From Rhodospirillaceae bacterium (GTDB lineage Bacteria > Pseudomonadota > Alphaproteobacteria > Dongiales > Dongiaceae), in NCBI GenBank assembly GCA_016794075.1, contig JAEUKU010000429.1:1-15817 (forward strand): 15,817 nt of DNA. Direction: 5' to 3'. The position numbers and the translations under genes were made by a program. Shown in pieces: positions 7,615-14,784 of this stretch; the stretch's first letter is position 1, and each line of letters begins with the position of its first letter. A model generated the notes under the pieces. The model saw only the letters and a program-made list of their open reading frames with translations. It was not told the origin of the DNA and made no database searches.

Positions 7615-8820
7615 TCAAGCGGCGCAGGGCCGGCTTGTCCCGCCGGACGTCACGATCTCGCCGCAGCGGAGCAGCGCATGCCATTGCCGCGCCACCGCCT
7701 CGATGCTGAACGTGCCGGCGATCAGCTCCTGCGCGCGCGCCAGGTGGATCCGCGCAGGCACGTCGTCGAGCAGATAGGCCTCGATACCGCCGCGCCAGTC
7801 GTCGAGAACAAGCGAGTCGCGCAGGGGCTCGAGGGATTCGAGATAGGAGGCGGCGACCGGAACATTGTGCGCCAAGGCCAGCACCGCGCGGTTGGCGGAT
7901 TTGCAGCGAGCGAAGGCATCGGCGCCGTTGGGCATGACGAACAGGTCGGCGCGCGACAATTCGAAGAACACCCGTTCGCTCGACCAGCTCTGGTAGCGCG
8001 TGAAGAACCGCGCCCCGGCGGCCAGCGTCTCGAAGCGGTGGCGGTTGTTGCTGATCACCACCAGCTCGATCGGCCGGTCGCGATGCAGCCGCTCCAGTTC
8101 AGGGAGCAGCGGCCGGAGCAGGTTCATGCCGAAACCGGAATGGAAGCTGCCATGCCGCCCGAACCAGACGATGCGTGCCGTGTCCCGTGGCAAATGCTCC
8201 GCCTGCCAGTCGGACTCGGCATCGAACGGCTCGCTTGTCCGATCCCGTGGCTCGTCGGCCACGGACGCCGACCGCGACCGGGCGCTCCGGCCGAGGACGC
8301 CGTCGAACAGCCCCCGCCAACCGGCCGCGGCGCATCGCGGGCGGCCTTGCGCGAGCCGATCCGGTAACCAAGCCGACATCGCCTGATAGGCGTCGAAGGT
8401 AAGGGCGGCATCCGGAATGATCGACGGTTCCCGCCCGGTGGCGACATGGTCCTTGACCACGCGCGCCAGCGCCGCCGTCGGCGTCACCACCGCCGTCGCG
8501 CGGCGCGCCAGCTCGGCGGCGCTACCGCCCGACAGCCCGGGGTCCTGGCGCTGCGCATAGCCGGGGATGAAGACGTTATCGCAGAGATCGAAATAGACCG
8601 GCTTGCCGCGGGACCTGAACGCGTTTGCCACCTCCTGCAGGCGCGCATCGGCGAGCTTGACCACGATCAAGGCGTCGAACGCCTCCGGTGACGGCAGGCT
8701 GCCGCTGAAGATCGTGCTCCGGCACCCGAGCTGCCGCAGGCCCCAGGCGGGCATCAGGCAACGATAGCGGAAGCTCGCGCTGCGGGGGTCGGCGCTGGAC
8801 ACGATCCAGGCAAGCCTCAT
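7615..8820 (-). CDS. Glycosyltransferase, GT-B-like, surface glycan
   Basis: A 401-aa protein without signal peptide. The N-terminal MRLAWIVSS followed by SFRYRCLMPAWGL (16-28) is a common opening of GT-B transferases that bind an acceptor in the first domain. FDLCDN (77-82) and VVTPTAALARVV (111-122) continue the first Rossmann domain. The second starts near 215 with IVWFGRHGSFHSGFG (217-231), has ELVVISNNRHRFE (252-264) and a donor-site-like region FVMPNGADAFARCKSANR (294-311). No exact GT family can be named. Residues about 155-213 form an R/S/D/E-rich linker of low conservation. It is the first gene of the minus-strand pair with the ATP-grasp gene. Its donor and acceptor are unknown; proximity suggests the nonulosonate-containing glycan. 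Confidence 0.75.
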   Translation of the reverse strand: MRLAWIVSSADPRSASFRYRCLMPAWGLRQLGCRSTIFSGSLPSPEAFDALIVVKLADARLQEVANAFRSRGKPVYFDLCDNVFIPGYAQRQDPGLSGGSAAELARRATAVVTPTAALARVVKDHVATGREPSIIPDAALTFDAYQAMSAWLPDRLAQGRPRCAAAGWRGLFDGVLGRSARSRSASVADEPRDRTSEPFDAESDWQAEHLPRDTARIVWFGRHGSFHSGFGMNLLRPLLPELERLHRDRPIELVVISNNRHRFETLAAGARFFTRYQSWSSERVFFELSRADLFVMPNGADAFARCKSANRAVLALAHNVPVAASYLESLEPLRDSLVLDDWRGGIEAYLLDDVPARIHLARAQELIAGTFSIEAVARQWHALLRCGEIVTSGGTSRPCAA

Positions 8821-8843
8821 CGCCGCGCTGCCCCCCAGCGGCG
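8821..8843 (-). promoter_or_regulatory. Hairpin around a G-run just before the glycosyltransferase start
   Basis: Read on the minus strand, CGCCGCT and AGCGCGGCG can pair with a 2-base bulge and leave a GGGGGG loop ten bases from the ATG. The G-run is the only Shine-Dalgarno-like stretch, so the fold could expose or hide it. Function is unproven. Confidence 0.3.
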
Positions 8844-8892
8844 ATCATGAGACGTGTTGAATTTCCCGCGCGACGCCATGCCCCTCCCCCCA

Positions 8893-8915
8893 CGCGTCCG
8901 CCCGGTGCGGACGCG
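8893..8915. repeat. 9-bp perfect inverted repeat in the leader before the glycosyltransferase gene
   Basis: CGCGTCCGC (8893-8901) and GCGGACGCG (8907-8915) are exact complements with a 5-base loop. No T-run follows on the minus strand, where it would lie in the 5' leader. On the plus strand only GATTT follows and no plus-strand gene ends here. It may be an RNA stem of the leader. Confidence 0.45.
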
Positions 8916-8950
8916 GATTTCCGGGGAGTTGAGCGGCATCCGCAGGCGGC

Positions 8951-8972
8951 GTCTTTGCGCCAGCGCAAACAC
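8951..8972. promoter_or_regulatory. Candidate operator palindrome
   Basis: TTTGCGC-CA-GCGCAAA (8954-8969) is a perfect 16-bp palindrome that extends to 22 bp with one mismatched pair. It lies between the dehydrogenase stop and the glycosyltransferase start, just downstream (minus sense) of an AATAAT that could be a -10 element. The shape resembles LacI-type operators. No matching regulator is in the window. Confidence 0.4.
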
Positions 8973-9033
8973 GACGGCGGATTATTCCTATCGCCGCCGG
9001 CCGGTCCGCATGGGCGGTGGAAGGCTGGTGCCC

Positions 9034-10134
9034 TCAGCGCGTCGCCGCGGCTGCCAGCTGCTGCACCAGGCGCAAATCCCTCGTCGCCGCAGCGATGGTG
9101 TTGCGCACCGGCGCGCCCTCGACGACGCTCTTCCAGAAGCCGATCAACTCCTGGATGAAGGCCTCGTCATAGCTGGCGCGATATTCGGTGTTCTGCCAGC
9201 AGGTCCCGTCCGAGCGGGAGATGATCAGCCTTGTGGGGAAGTGGTTGAGATAGGGCGAAGGGAAGCTGAGCTCGTAGACGCAATCGTTGAAATAGAGCGT
9301 CACCCGCTCCTTGTATTCGGCGACCTTGTGCACGAAAAGATGCGTCATCTGCCAGATCGCATCATGGCCCTGCAGGCGGACGCTGCCATGGCCGCCGTCG
9401 CCGCCGGCGAAGAAGGCCGCCCCGATGACCTCGCCGGTCTCGACCTGAAGCGCTTCCAGGATGCCGTGCACGACGTTGATGTCGTGGATCAGGCTCGAAC
9501 AATAGGAATTGGTATAGCCCCACATCTCGGCTGGCGTCAGTGTGCGGCCGACCGCGCGCGCCACCTGCGCGTCGCGGCGCCTCTTGCCATCGGCGATCAT
9601 CTCGGCGGGGATGTCGCTGGTCTTGACGAAATCTCCCTGGTGCTGGTTGAAGGGCCAGGAATCCGGGTCCTGCACCTCGACGCTGATCATGCGCAGCTGC
9701 GAGGCGTCCCGCGGCAGCAGGGTCAGGAGCTTTTCGTAGCTCGGGTCGAAGCGCTTCATGTAGCCGACCTGCACCATCTTGCCCGCCTTGGCCTGGGCGG
9801 CGGCGATCTCCTCCGCCTCGGCAACCGAGAAGCAGAGCGGCTTCTCGCAGAACACGTGCTTGCCGCGCGCGAGCGCCTGCAGTGTGATCTCCGCGTGATA
9901 CTGGTCGGGCGCCGCGACGAGGACGGCATCGATGCCGGCGTCGAGCAGCTTTTCGTAGCCGTCGAAGGTGCGGAAACCGCGGCTCTCCAGTTCCCCGCGC
10001 ATGGCTGGGGAGGCATCGGCGATGCCGACCAGCTCGTAGAGCCTTTCCAGACGACGCAGATTCGGAATGTGCTCGACCTGTCCGATCAGGCCGGCACCGA
10101 CTACGCCGATCCTCACGCGCTGCGTTTGTGCCAT
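9034..10134 (-). CDS. Gfo/Idh/MocA-family sugar or cyclitol dehydrogenase
   Basis: A 366-aa NAD(P)-dependent oxidoreductase. The N-terminal Rossmann motif GVVGAGLIG is at 10-18. The catalytic-lysine motif CEKPL is at 96-100. The DINVVHG block (D218, H223) holds the usual catalytic Asp/His pair of the C-terminal alpha/beta domain. ATG at 10134 is preceded by GAGGGA on the minus strand. It is the last gene of the isomerase-transporter operon, 45 bp after the ATPase, so it probably oxidises the imported substrate or a product of it. A loop of about 30 residues rich in charge (165-200) sits between the Rossmann domain and the catalytic block. Inositol dehydrogenase (IolG-like) is one option among several; the substrate cannot be told from these motifs. 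Confidence 0.87.
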   Translation of the reverse strand: MAQTQRVRIGVVGAGLIGQVEHIPNLRRLERLYELVGIADASPAMRGELESRGFRTFDGYEKLLDAGIDAVLVAAPDQYHAEITLQALARGKHVFCEKPLCFSVAEAEEIAAAQAKAGKMVQVGYMKRFDPSYEKLLTLLPRDASQLRMISVEVQDPDSWPFNQHQGDFVKTSDIPAEMIADGKRRRDAQVARAVGRTLTPAEMWGYTNSYCSSLIHDINVVHGILEALQVETGEVIGAAFFAGGDGGHGSVRLQGHDAIWQMTHLFVHKVAEYKERVTLYFNDCVYELSFPSPYLNHFPTRLIISRSDGTCWQNTEYRASYDEAFIQELIGFWKSVVEGAPVRNTIAAATRDLRLVQQLAAAATR

Positions 10135-10179
10135 TCTTTTTCCCTCTGATCTTGAAGTTCCGGATTGCCAGCCGCCCGG

Positions 10180-10968
10180 CTAGGCGCGGCGGGCCGACAG
10201 CTGGCCGATCTCCGCTTCCAGCTGCCTGAGGTCCTCGCCGCCGGCCATGACGTGCAGGACCTCGTCCCGGGTGATCTCGCTTTTCAGGAACGTGCCCTTG
10301 CTGCGACCGCGATTGAGCAGGGTGAAGCGGTCGGCGATGGTGTAGGCGTGGTGGATGTTGTGCGAGATGAAGATGACGCCGAGGCCGCGATTGCGCGCCT
10401 GCGCGACGTATTTCAGTACCATCGCCGCCTGATGCACGCCGAGCGCCGAGGTCGGCTCATCGAGGATGAGCACGCGGGCGCCGAAATAGACCGCCCGGGC
10501 GATCGCCAGGCATTGCCGCTCGCCACCCGAGAGCGTGCCGACGGCCTGGCTGGGATCGCGCACGTCGATGCCGATATCCGCCAGTTCCTTGACCACGATG
10601 CGATCGGCGTTGCCGACGTCGAAACGGGCGAAAGGGCCCCAGCCCTTCTTCGGCTCCCGACCCAGAAAGAAGTTCCGCGTGACGCTGAGCAGTGGGATCA
10701 TCGCCAGGTCCTGGTAGACGGTGCCGATGCCACGGTCGAGCGCCTGGCGGGGCGAGGTCATATGGACCTTCTGGCCGTCGATCAGGTAGTCGCCCTTGCT
10801 CGGCGCATGTACGCCGGCCAGGATCTTGATCAGTGTCGATTTCCCCGCGCCGTTGTCGCCAAGCAGGCAATGCACCTCGCCGGCATGGACCGCGAAGCTC
10901 AGATCCTGCAGCGCGACGACGGTGCCGAAGGACTTGTGGACGCCTTTGAGTTCGATGATCGGGCTCAT
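10180..10968 (-). CDS. Sugar ABC transporter ATP-binding protein (CUT2 class, single domain)
   Basis: A 262-aa ATPase with all expected parts: Walker A GDNGAGKST (37-45), Q-loop Q86, signature LSGGERQ (146-152), Walker B VLILDEP (166-172) and H-loop H203. ATG at 10968 is chosen because the frame upstream of it overlaps the permease gene. It has one nucleotide-binding domain, like FrcA-type proteins, whereas RbsA/XylG-type CUT2 ATPases carry two, so it must work as a homodimer. It lies 11 bp after the permease stop in the same operon. It powers sugar import through the neighbouring permease. Confidence 0.92.
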   Translation of the reverse strand: MSPIIELKGVHKSFGTVVALQDLSFAVHAGEVHCLLGDNGAGKSTLIKILAGVHAPSKGDYLIDGQKVHMTSPRQALDRGIGTVYQDLAMIPLLSVTRNFFLGREPKKGWGPFARFDVGNADRIVVKELADIGIDVRDPSQAVGTLSGGERQCLAIARAVYFGARVLILDEPTSALGVHQAAMVLKYVAQARNRGLGVIFISHNIHHAYTIADRFTLLNRGRSKGTFLKSEITRDEVLHVMAGGEDLRQLEAEIGQLSARRA

Positions 10969-10979
10969 GGCGATCGTCC

Positions 10980-12113
10980 CTAGCGTTCCTGCGTGGCGCG
11001 GCGGCGCACATAGTTGTTGAACAGCACGGCCATCAGCACCATCAGGCCGAGGAAGACCTTGAACAGGTCGGAATCGATTCCGGTATAGAGGATGCCGATC
11101 TGCACCGTGCCGTAGATGAGCGCGCCGAGCAGCGCGCCGATAGCCGAGCCGTAGCCGCCGGTCAGCAGCGTGCCGCCGATCACCACCGCGATGATGGCGT
11201 CGAACTCCTTCATGGTGCCGCGCAGGGTGTCGGCCGAGCCGACCTCGGTGATCTGCGTCGCCGCGAACAGGACCGCCGAGACCGCCGTCAGGACGAAGAG
11301 AACGATCTTGACCCGGTTGACCGGTACGCCGACGTTGCGCGCCGCCACCGAATCGCCGCCGACGGCGAAGATCCAGTTGCCGAAGCTGGTGCGCAGCAGG
11401 ACCCAGGTGGCGATGGCGGTGAGCCCGACCCACCACAGGACGGAGACCGGCACCCCCTCCACGATCGGCAGGCCGTTCGCCTTCGTTGCGATCCAGCCCG
11501 CCTCCGCCATCCAGCGGAAGATTCCCTGCCCGACATCGCCACCGAACAGGGCGATGGCCGAGCTATCCGGATCGCTCTCGGTGATCTTGGAGATCTGCGT
11601 ATAGCCGGCGGTATAGCGGGTGACCGCAATCGCCAGGCCGCGCAGGACCAGCATCGAGGCGAGCGTCACGATGAAGGACGGCAGGCCCGTCTTGACCGTG
11701 AGATATCCGTTCGCCGCGCCGATGGCGCCACAGGCGACGAGCGCGACCAGGATCGAGATCGAGAGCGGCAGGCCGTAGACGGTGGTGCCGAGGCCGATGA
11801 TGATGCCGGCGAAGCCGATCATCGAGCCGATGGAGAGGTCGAACTCGCCGGCGATCATCAAGAGGGCAGCGGCCGCGGCGATAATGCCGATCTCCGCCGC
11901 GACGCTGAGGATGTTGACGATGCCCTCGACGGTGAACATGCCGCTGGAGCCGGCCACGACGAGGAACACGGCATAGATCAGGATCACGCCTGAGAGGGCG
12001 CCCAGTTCCGGCCGGCGCAGCGCCCGTGTCAGAAGCGGCGCGCGCTGCAGGCGCCCACTGTCGCTGCCGAGGCCTTTTCGCATCGGCGGTTCGGTTTGCA
12101 TGGCTTCGCTCAT
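10980..12113 (-). CDS. Sugar ABC transporter permease (CUT2 class)
   Basis: A 377-aa inner-membrane protein of the BPD_transp_2 (RbsC-like) family, with roughly eight to ten hydrophobic segments after a polar N-terminus of about 37 residues. Family signatures are GEFDLSIGSMIGFAG, LPSFIVTLASMLVLRG and the late GSADTLRGTMKEFDAIIAVVIGG stretch, named here only in part, which forms the ATPase-coupling region. ATG at 12113 follows GAGGTGCAGAG on the minus strand. An insert of about 40 residues between the ITKITE-like region and WWVGL is typical of some CUT2 permeases. It pairs with the binding protein upstream and the ATPase downstream. Confidence 0.92.
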   Translation of the reverse strand: MSEAMQTEPPMRKGLGSDSGRLQRAPLLTRALRRPELGALSGVILIYAVFLVVAGSSGMFTVEGIVNILSVAAEIGIIAAAAALLMIAGEFDLSIGSMIGFAGIIIGLGTTVYGLPLSISILVALVACGAIGAANGYLTVKTGLPSFIVTLASMLVLRGLAIAVTRYTAGYTQISKITESDPDSSAIALFGGDVGQGIFRWMAEAGWIATKANGLPIVEGVPVSVLWWVGLTAIATWVLLRTSFGNWIFAVGGDSVAARNVGVPVNRVKIVLFVLTAVSAVLFAATQITEVGSADTLRGTMKEFDAIIAVVIGGTLLTGGYGSAIGALLGALIYGTVQIGILYTGIDSDLFKVFLGLMVLMAVLFNNYVRRRATQER

Positions 12114-12130
12114 CTCTGCACCTCGCAGCG

Positions 12131-12160
12131 CTGGCTTGCCGGCCGGAGCCGGCAAGCCAG
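12131..12160. repeat. 13-bp perfect hairpin between binding-protein and permease genes
   Basis: CTGGCTTGCCGGC (12131-12143) and GCCGGCAAGCCAG (12148-12160) are exact complements with a 4-base loop. No T-run follows on the minus strand, so it is not a clear terminator. In such operons a stem placed just after the binding-protein gene often protects its 3' end and gives it more mRNA than the permease; that role is inferred. Confidence 0.8.
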
Positions 12161-12189
12161 ATCGTTCCTGTTTCGCGGAGCAGCCGCGC

Positions 12190-13146
12190 CTAGCGGATGC
12201 CCTTCTTGCTGAGCGCGGTGATCTTCTCGACATCCGCTGTGGTGACCGGATTGGGGCCGGTGTAGATGTTGTTGATCGGCAGCACCCCGTATTTGGCGTT
12301 GAGGGTGAGCATGACCACCGGCAGATAGCCCATCAGGTATTGCTGGGAGTCGAAGGAGAACAGGATCTCGCCCTTGCCCAGCGCCGGCAGGGTGTCGCCG
12401 GAGACGTCGAAATGGCCGATCTTGTAATTGGCCAGCGTCCCGGCATCGCGCAGAGCGGCGACGATGTTGGCCGCCGAGGGCGCGCCGAGGGCGAGGATGC
12501 CGGTCACATCGGGATGCGCCGTGAGATAGGCCTTGATGCGCGCGGCGGTGTCGGTTGGATCGAGGCTCACCTCGACCCGGTCGCCGTTCTCCCCCATCGC
12601 CTTCAGGAAGCCGTCGCAGGCGGATTCGTTGACCAGGTTGCCTACCTCGTGGTTGGCGCAGACGCCCTTGGTGACGCCGGCCGCCTGCAGCTGCTGCGCA
12701 GCCCGCATGCCCTGCTCGTAGTAGCTGGTCGTGCCGACGAAGAGCTTGAGGCCGAGCTTGGCGACCTGGTCCTCGCCGCTGTCGATGACGATGACCGGAA
12801 TGCCGGCATCCGCCGCCGCCTTGACCGATTTCTCCAACGCCGTGGCATCCGGGATCGAGACGACCAGACCATCGACCTTCTGGCTGACCGCCGCGTCGAT
12901 CATCCGTGCCATCGCCACCATGTCCGTAGTCTGTGGCGCCTGGTAGCTGACTTCGGCGCCCATCAGCGCCGCGGCGTCATCGACGCCCTTTTTCACGACG
13001 CCCCAATAGGCGTCTGACGACTGGCCGTGGGTCACCACCGCGAGCCGGACCGGCTCCTCGGCGCTGACCGGCATGGCGGCAAGGCTCGTGCCGAGCCCGA
13101 GCGTCAACGCGCAGAGCGCCATCATCTTTGTACGCGAAACTCCCAT
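12190..13146 (-). CDS. Sugar ABC transporter periplasmic substrate-binding protein (CUT2 class)
   Basis: A 318-aa secreted protein of the Peripla_BP_4 (RbsB-like) family. Residues 1-29 form a signal peptide (RTK, hydrophobic core, PVSA) with likely cleavage between A29 and E30. There is no lipobox cysteine at the cleavage site, so it is soluble in the periplasm. The mature part opens with VRLAVVTHGQSSDAYW, continues with VDGLVVSIPD and IPVIVIDSGED, and has the hinge-like GILALGAPSAA in the second lobe. ATG at 13146 follows a strong GGAGGAGG on the minus strand, fitting high expression. It lies 111 bp after the isomerase gene and 76 bp before the permease. The ligand is unknown; none of the visible residues decides between ribose, inositol, fructose or another sugar. 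Confidence 0.92.
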   Translation of the reverse strand: MGVSRTKMMALCALTLGLGTSLAAMPVSAEEPVRLAVVTHGQSSDAYWGVVKKGVDDAAALMGAEVSYQAPQTTDMVAMARMIDAAVSQKVDGLVVSIPDATALEKSVKAAADAGIPVIVIDSGEDQVAKLGLKLFVGTTSYYEQGMRAAQQLQAAGVTKGVCANHEVGNLVNESACDGFLKAMGENGDRVEVSLDPTDTAARIKAYLTAHPDVTGILALGAPSAANIVAALRDAGTLANYKIGHFDVSGDTLPALGKGEILFSFDSQQYLMGYLPVVMLTLNAKYGVLPINNIYTGPNPVTTADVEKITALSKKGIR

Positions 13147-13175
13147 GATATCCTCCTCCTTCTGGCCGTTGGGCG

Positions 13176-13192
13176 CGGCTGGTTGTCAGCCG
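13176..13192. repeat. Small hairpin in the gap before the binding-protein gene
   Basis: CGGCTG and CAGCCG flank a 5-base loop. It lies in the 111-bp gap between the isomerase stop and the binding-protein start. There is no T-run on the minus side, so at most it is a processing or pausing stem. Confidence 0.3.
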
Positions 13193-13257
13193 GGCCTCTT
13201 TTTCAGGCGCGGCACTCCCCGTCCGCATCCCATTCCCTGCTTGTGGTTGGACTCATC

Positions 13258-14196
13258 TCACGCGCCCCGATAGGTGACGTTGCGGAGCAAGTCGACGGAC
13301 TTCCGCACGCCTTCGAGGGGGTCGATCAGCGAATCCTCGTGTTCGATCGAGAGCACGTCGTCATAGCCGGCCATGCGCAGCGCGGCGCAGAACTGGCGCC
13401 ACCATTCCTCGCCATGACCGAAGCCGAGCGTGACGTAGTTCCAGGTCCTGGCGCCCACCTCGCCCGAGGGGCGGGTATCCAGAACACCGTCGATGGCCGC
13501 CGGAATCGGCTCCACCCGCGTGTCCTTCGCATGCACGTAGTAGATCGCGTCGCCCAGCGCGCGCACCGCCGCAAGCGGATCGGCGCCCATCCACATCGGA
13601 TGGCTGGGGTCGTAGTTGGCGCCGACGATCCCGCCGACCGCATTGCGCAGGCGCTGCAAGGTCGACGGGTTGTAGACCGCCTGCGCGCCGTGCAGTTCGA
13701 GACAGATGCGCTTGATGCCGTTGTCCCGCGCCTTGCCCACCAGGTCGCGCCAATAGGGAATCAGCACCTCGTCCCACTGGTATTTCAGGATGGTGCGGCA
13801 TTCCGGCGGCCATTCGGTGACGATCCAGTTCGGGTTGGCATCGCCCGGCCCGCCGGGCAGCCCCGACATCATCACGATCCGGTCGATGCCGAGCAGACGT
13901 GCCAGGCGGAACGTCTTCAGCGTCACGTCATGCTGGCGCGCGCCCTCGGCGCCGGGGAACAGCGGATTGCCCGAGCAGTTGAGCGCGGAGATGGTGAGCC
14001 CGTGCGCCGCAATCTTCGCGACGAACTCGCGCCGCGCCTCGCTGCTCTCCAGCAGGAGGTCGAGTGCGAGATGCGGTGCGCTCGACCAGTTGCCGCAGGC
14101 GAATTCCAGGCACTCGATGCCGAGTTCCGCGGCCGCGCCGAGCATCTCCTCGAAGCCCAGATGCGGCAGGCTATCCGTGAGCATTCCGATTTTCAT
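13258..14196 (-). CDS. Sugar phosphate isomerase/epimerase family TIM-barrel protein
   Basis: A 312-aa AP-endonuclease-2/xylose-isomerase-like TIM barrel. The start at 14196 (MKIGMLTDSL) fits the family; an in-frame ATG at 14214 would add six residues (MKRVAC) and cannot be excluded, since neither has a good ribosome binding site. Likely metal ligands are E167 in CLELHG, D196 and H199 in NYDPSH, H222 in VHAKD and E285 in SIEHED. SALNCSGNPLFP (70-81) lies at the barrel mouth. Relatives include IolE, IolI and tagatose/psicose epimerases. It is the first gene of the transporter operon, so it probably acts on the imported substrate or on the product of the Gfo/Idh/MocA enzyme. Confidence 0.87.
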   Translation of the reverse strand: MKIGMLTDSLPHLGFEEMLGAAAELGIECLEFACGNWSSAPHLALDLLLESSEARREFVAKIAAHGLTISALNCSGNPLFPGAEGARQHDVTLKTFRLARLLGIDRIVMMSGLPGGPGDANPNWIVTEWPPECRTILKYQWDEVLIPYWRDLVGKARDNGIKRICLELHGAQAVYNPSTLQRLRNAVGGIVGANYDPSHPMWMGADPLAAVRALGDAIYYVHAKDTRVEPIPAAIDGVLDTRPSGEVGARTWNYVTLGFGHGEEWWRQFCAALRMAGYDDVLSIEHEDSLIDPLEGVRKSVDLLRNVTYRGA

Positions 14197-14244
14197 GCAG
14201 GCAACCCGCTTCATCGATCACAACGACAACAGAAGAACAGGAGT

Positions 14245-14320
14245 TCTATACTTAAAGTCAAATAGAAAAAGCGTTGCAAAATATTGTTTTTGATAAATAA
14301 AACAGGATATTAGTCAGCAT
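14245..14320 (-). promoter_or_regulatory. AT-rich promoter-like region of the transporter operon
   Basis: This is the most AT-rich stretch of the window and sits just upstream of the isomerase gene. On the minus strand TTGCAA (14274-14279) and TTTAAG (14251-14256), 17 bp apart, are a weak -35/-10 pair, each matching four of six consensus bases. The region is a promoter by position and composition; the exact boxes are unsure. Confidence 0.45.
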
Positions 14321-14784
14321 TAAGGGCGCAGGAATACTGCCGCCGCCGCAATATTCGGCGCCGTCTAAACGCGAGGACTCGACCTGAGCAGGCGGCCTAC
14401 TCGGGAGGGGAATCCGGCAGGAAACGCCGCGGGATCAGTTATGGCGGAGGGGAAATGTAGGAGGCGGCGCCGAAATCATCGGCGCAGATCGGCGCGGCGA
14501 GCGGGACATCGGTGCGCAGCAGAGGAAAATGCCCGGCCGATGTTGGTGGCGTCCTGGAGGCTTTCGACAGGCGAAGCCGACCGGCCAACGCAGCGGGCGG
14601 AGATTGCACGCCAACTCTACGAGGTCCGCAGCCAGGCACGCGCTTCATCCCTTTCGTGCGCAAGGTGCGGCATTATCGCCCGGCATGCGGAGGCTTGCCA
14701 AGGACATTCCAGAAGCGACTGCGCCTTGCGGATGGGCGCAGGTTCCCAGTGCAGCGCCGAAAAGCCCACAGATGCGGCGAAGGC
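14321..14784. other. Stretch without a convincing gene
   Basis: The open frames here on both strands (up to about 115 aa) give arginine/alanine-rich translations with no recognisable motif or good ribosome binding site. Two short stems are seen: GCGCCGA/TCGGCGC (14467-14473 with 14479-14485) and CTGCGCC/GGCGCAG (14719-14725 with 14735-14741, just past the LysR stop). Neither is followed by a T-run. I see no RNA gene, insertion sequence or attachment site. Confidence 0.5.

Noticed and set aside
6108..7709. Plus-strand open frame (533 aa) opposite the ATP-grasp gene
   Set aside because: The minus strand has a full ATP-grasp fold with strong SD; the plus frame is rich in R, A, Q and H and resembles nothing known.
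8854..10149. Plus-strand open frame (431 aa) opposite the dehydrogenase
   Set aside because: The minus strand encodes a complete Gfo/Idh/MocA protein; the plus frame is its shadow.
13027..14265. Plus-strand open frame (412 aa) opposite the isomerase
   Set aside because: It is the complement of the isomerase gene and lacks its own motifs or ribosome binding site.
14277..14292. CAAAA/TTTTG inverted repeat as operator
   Set aside because: Only five bases per arm in AT-rich DNA; expected by chance.
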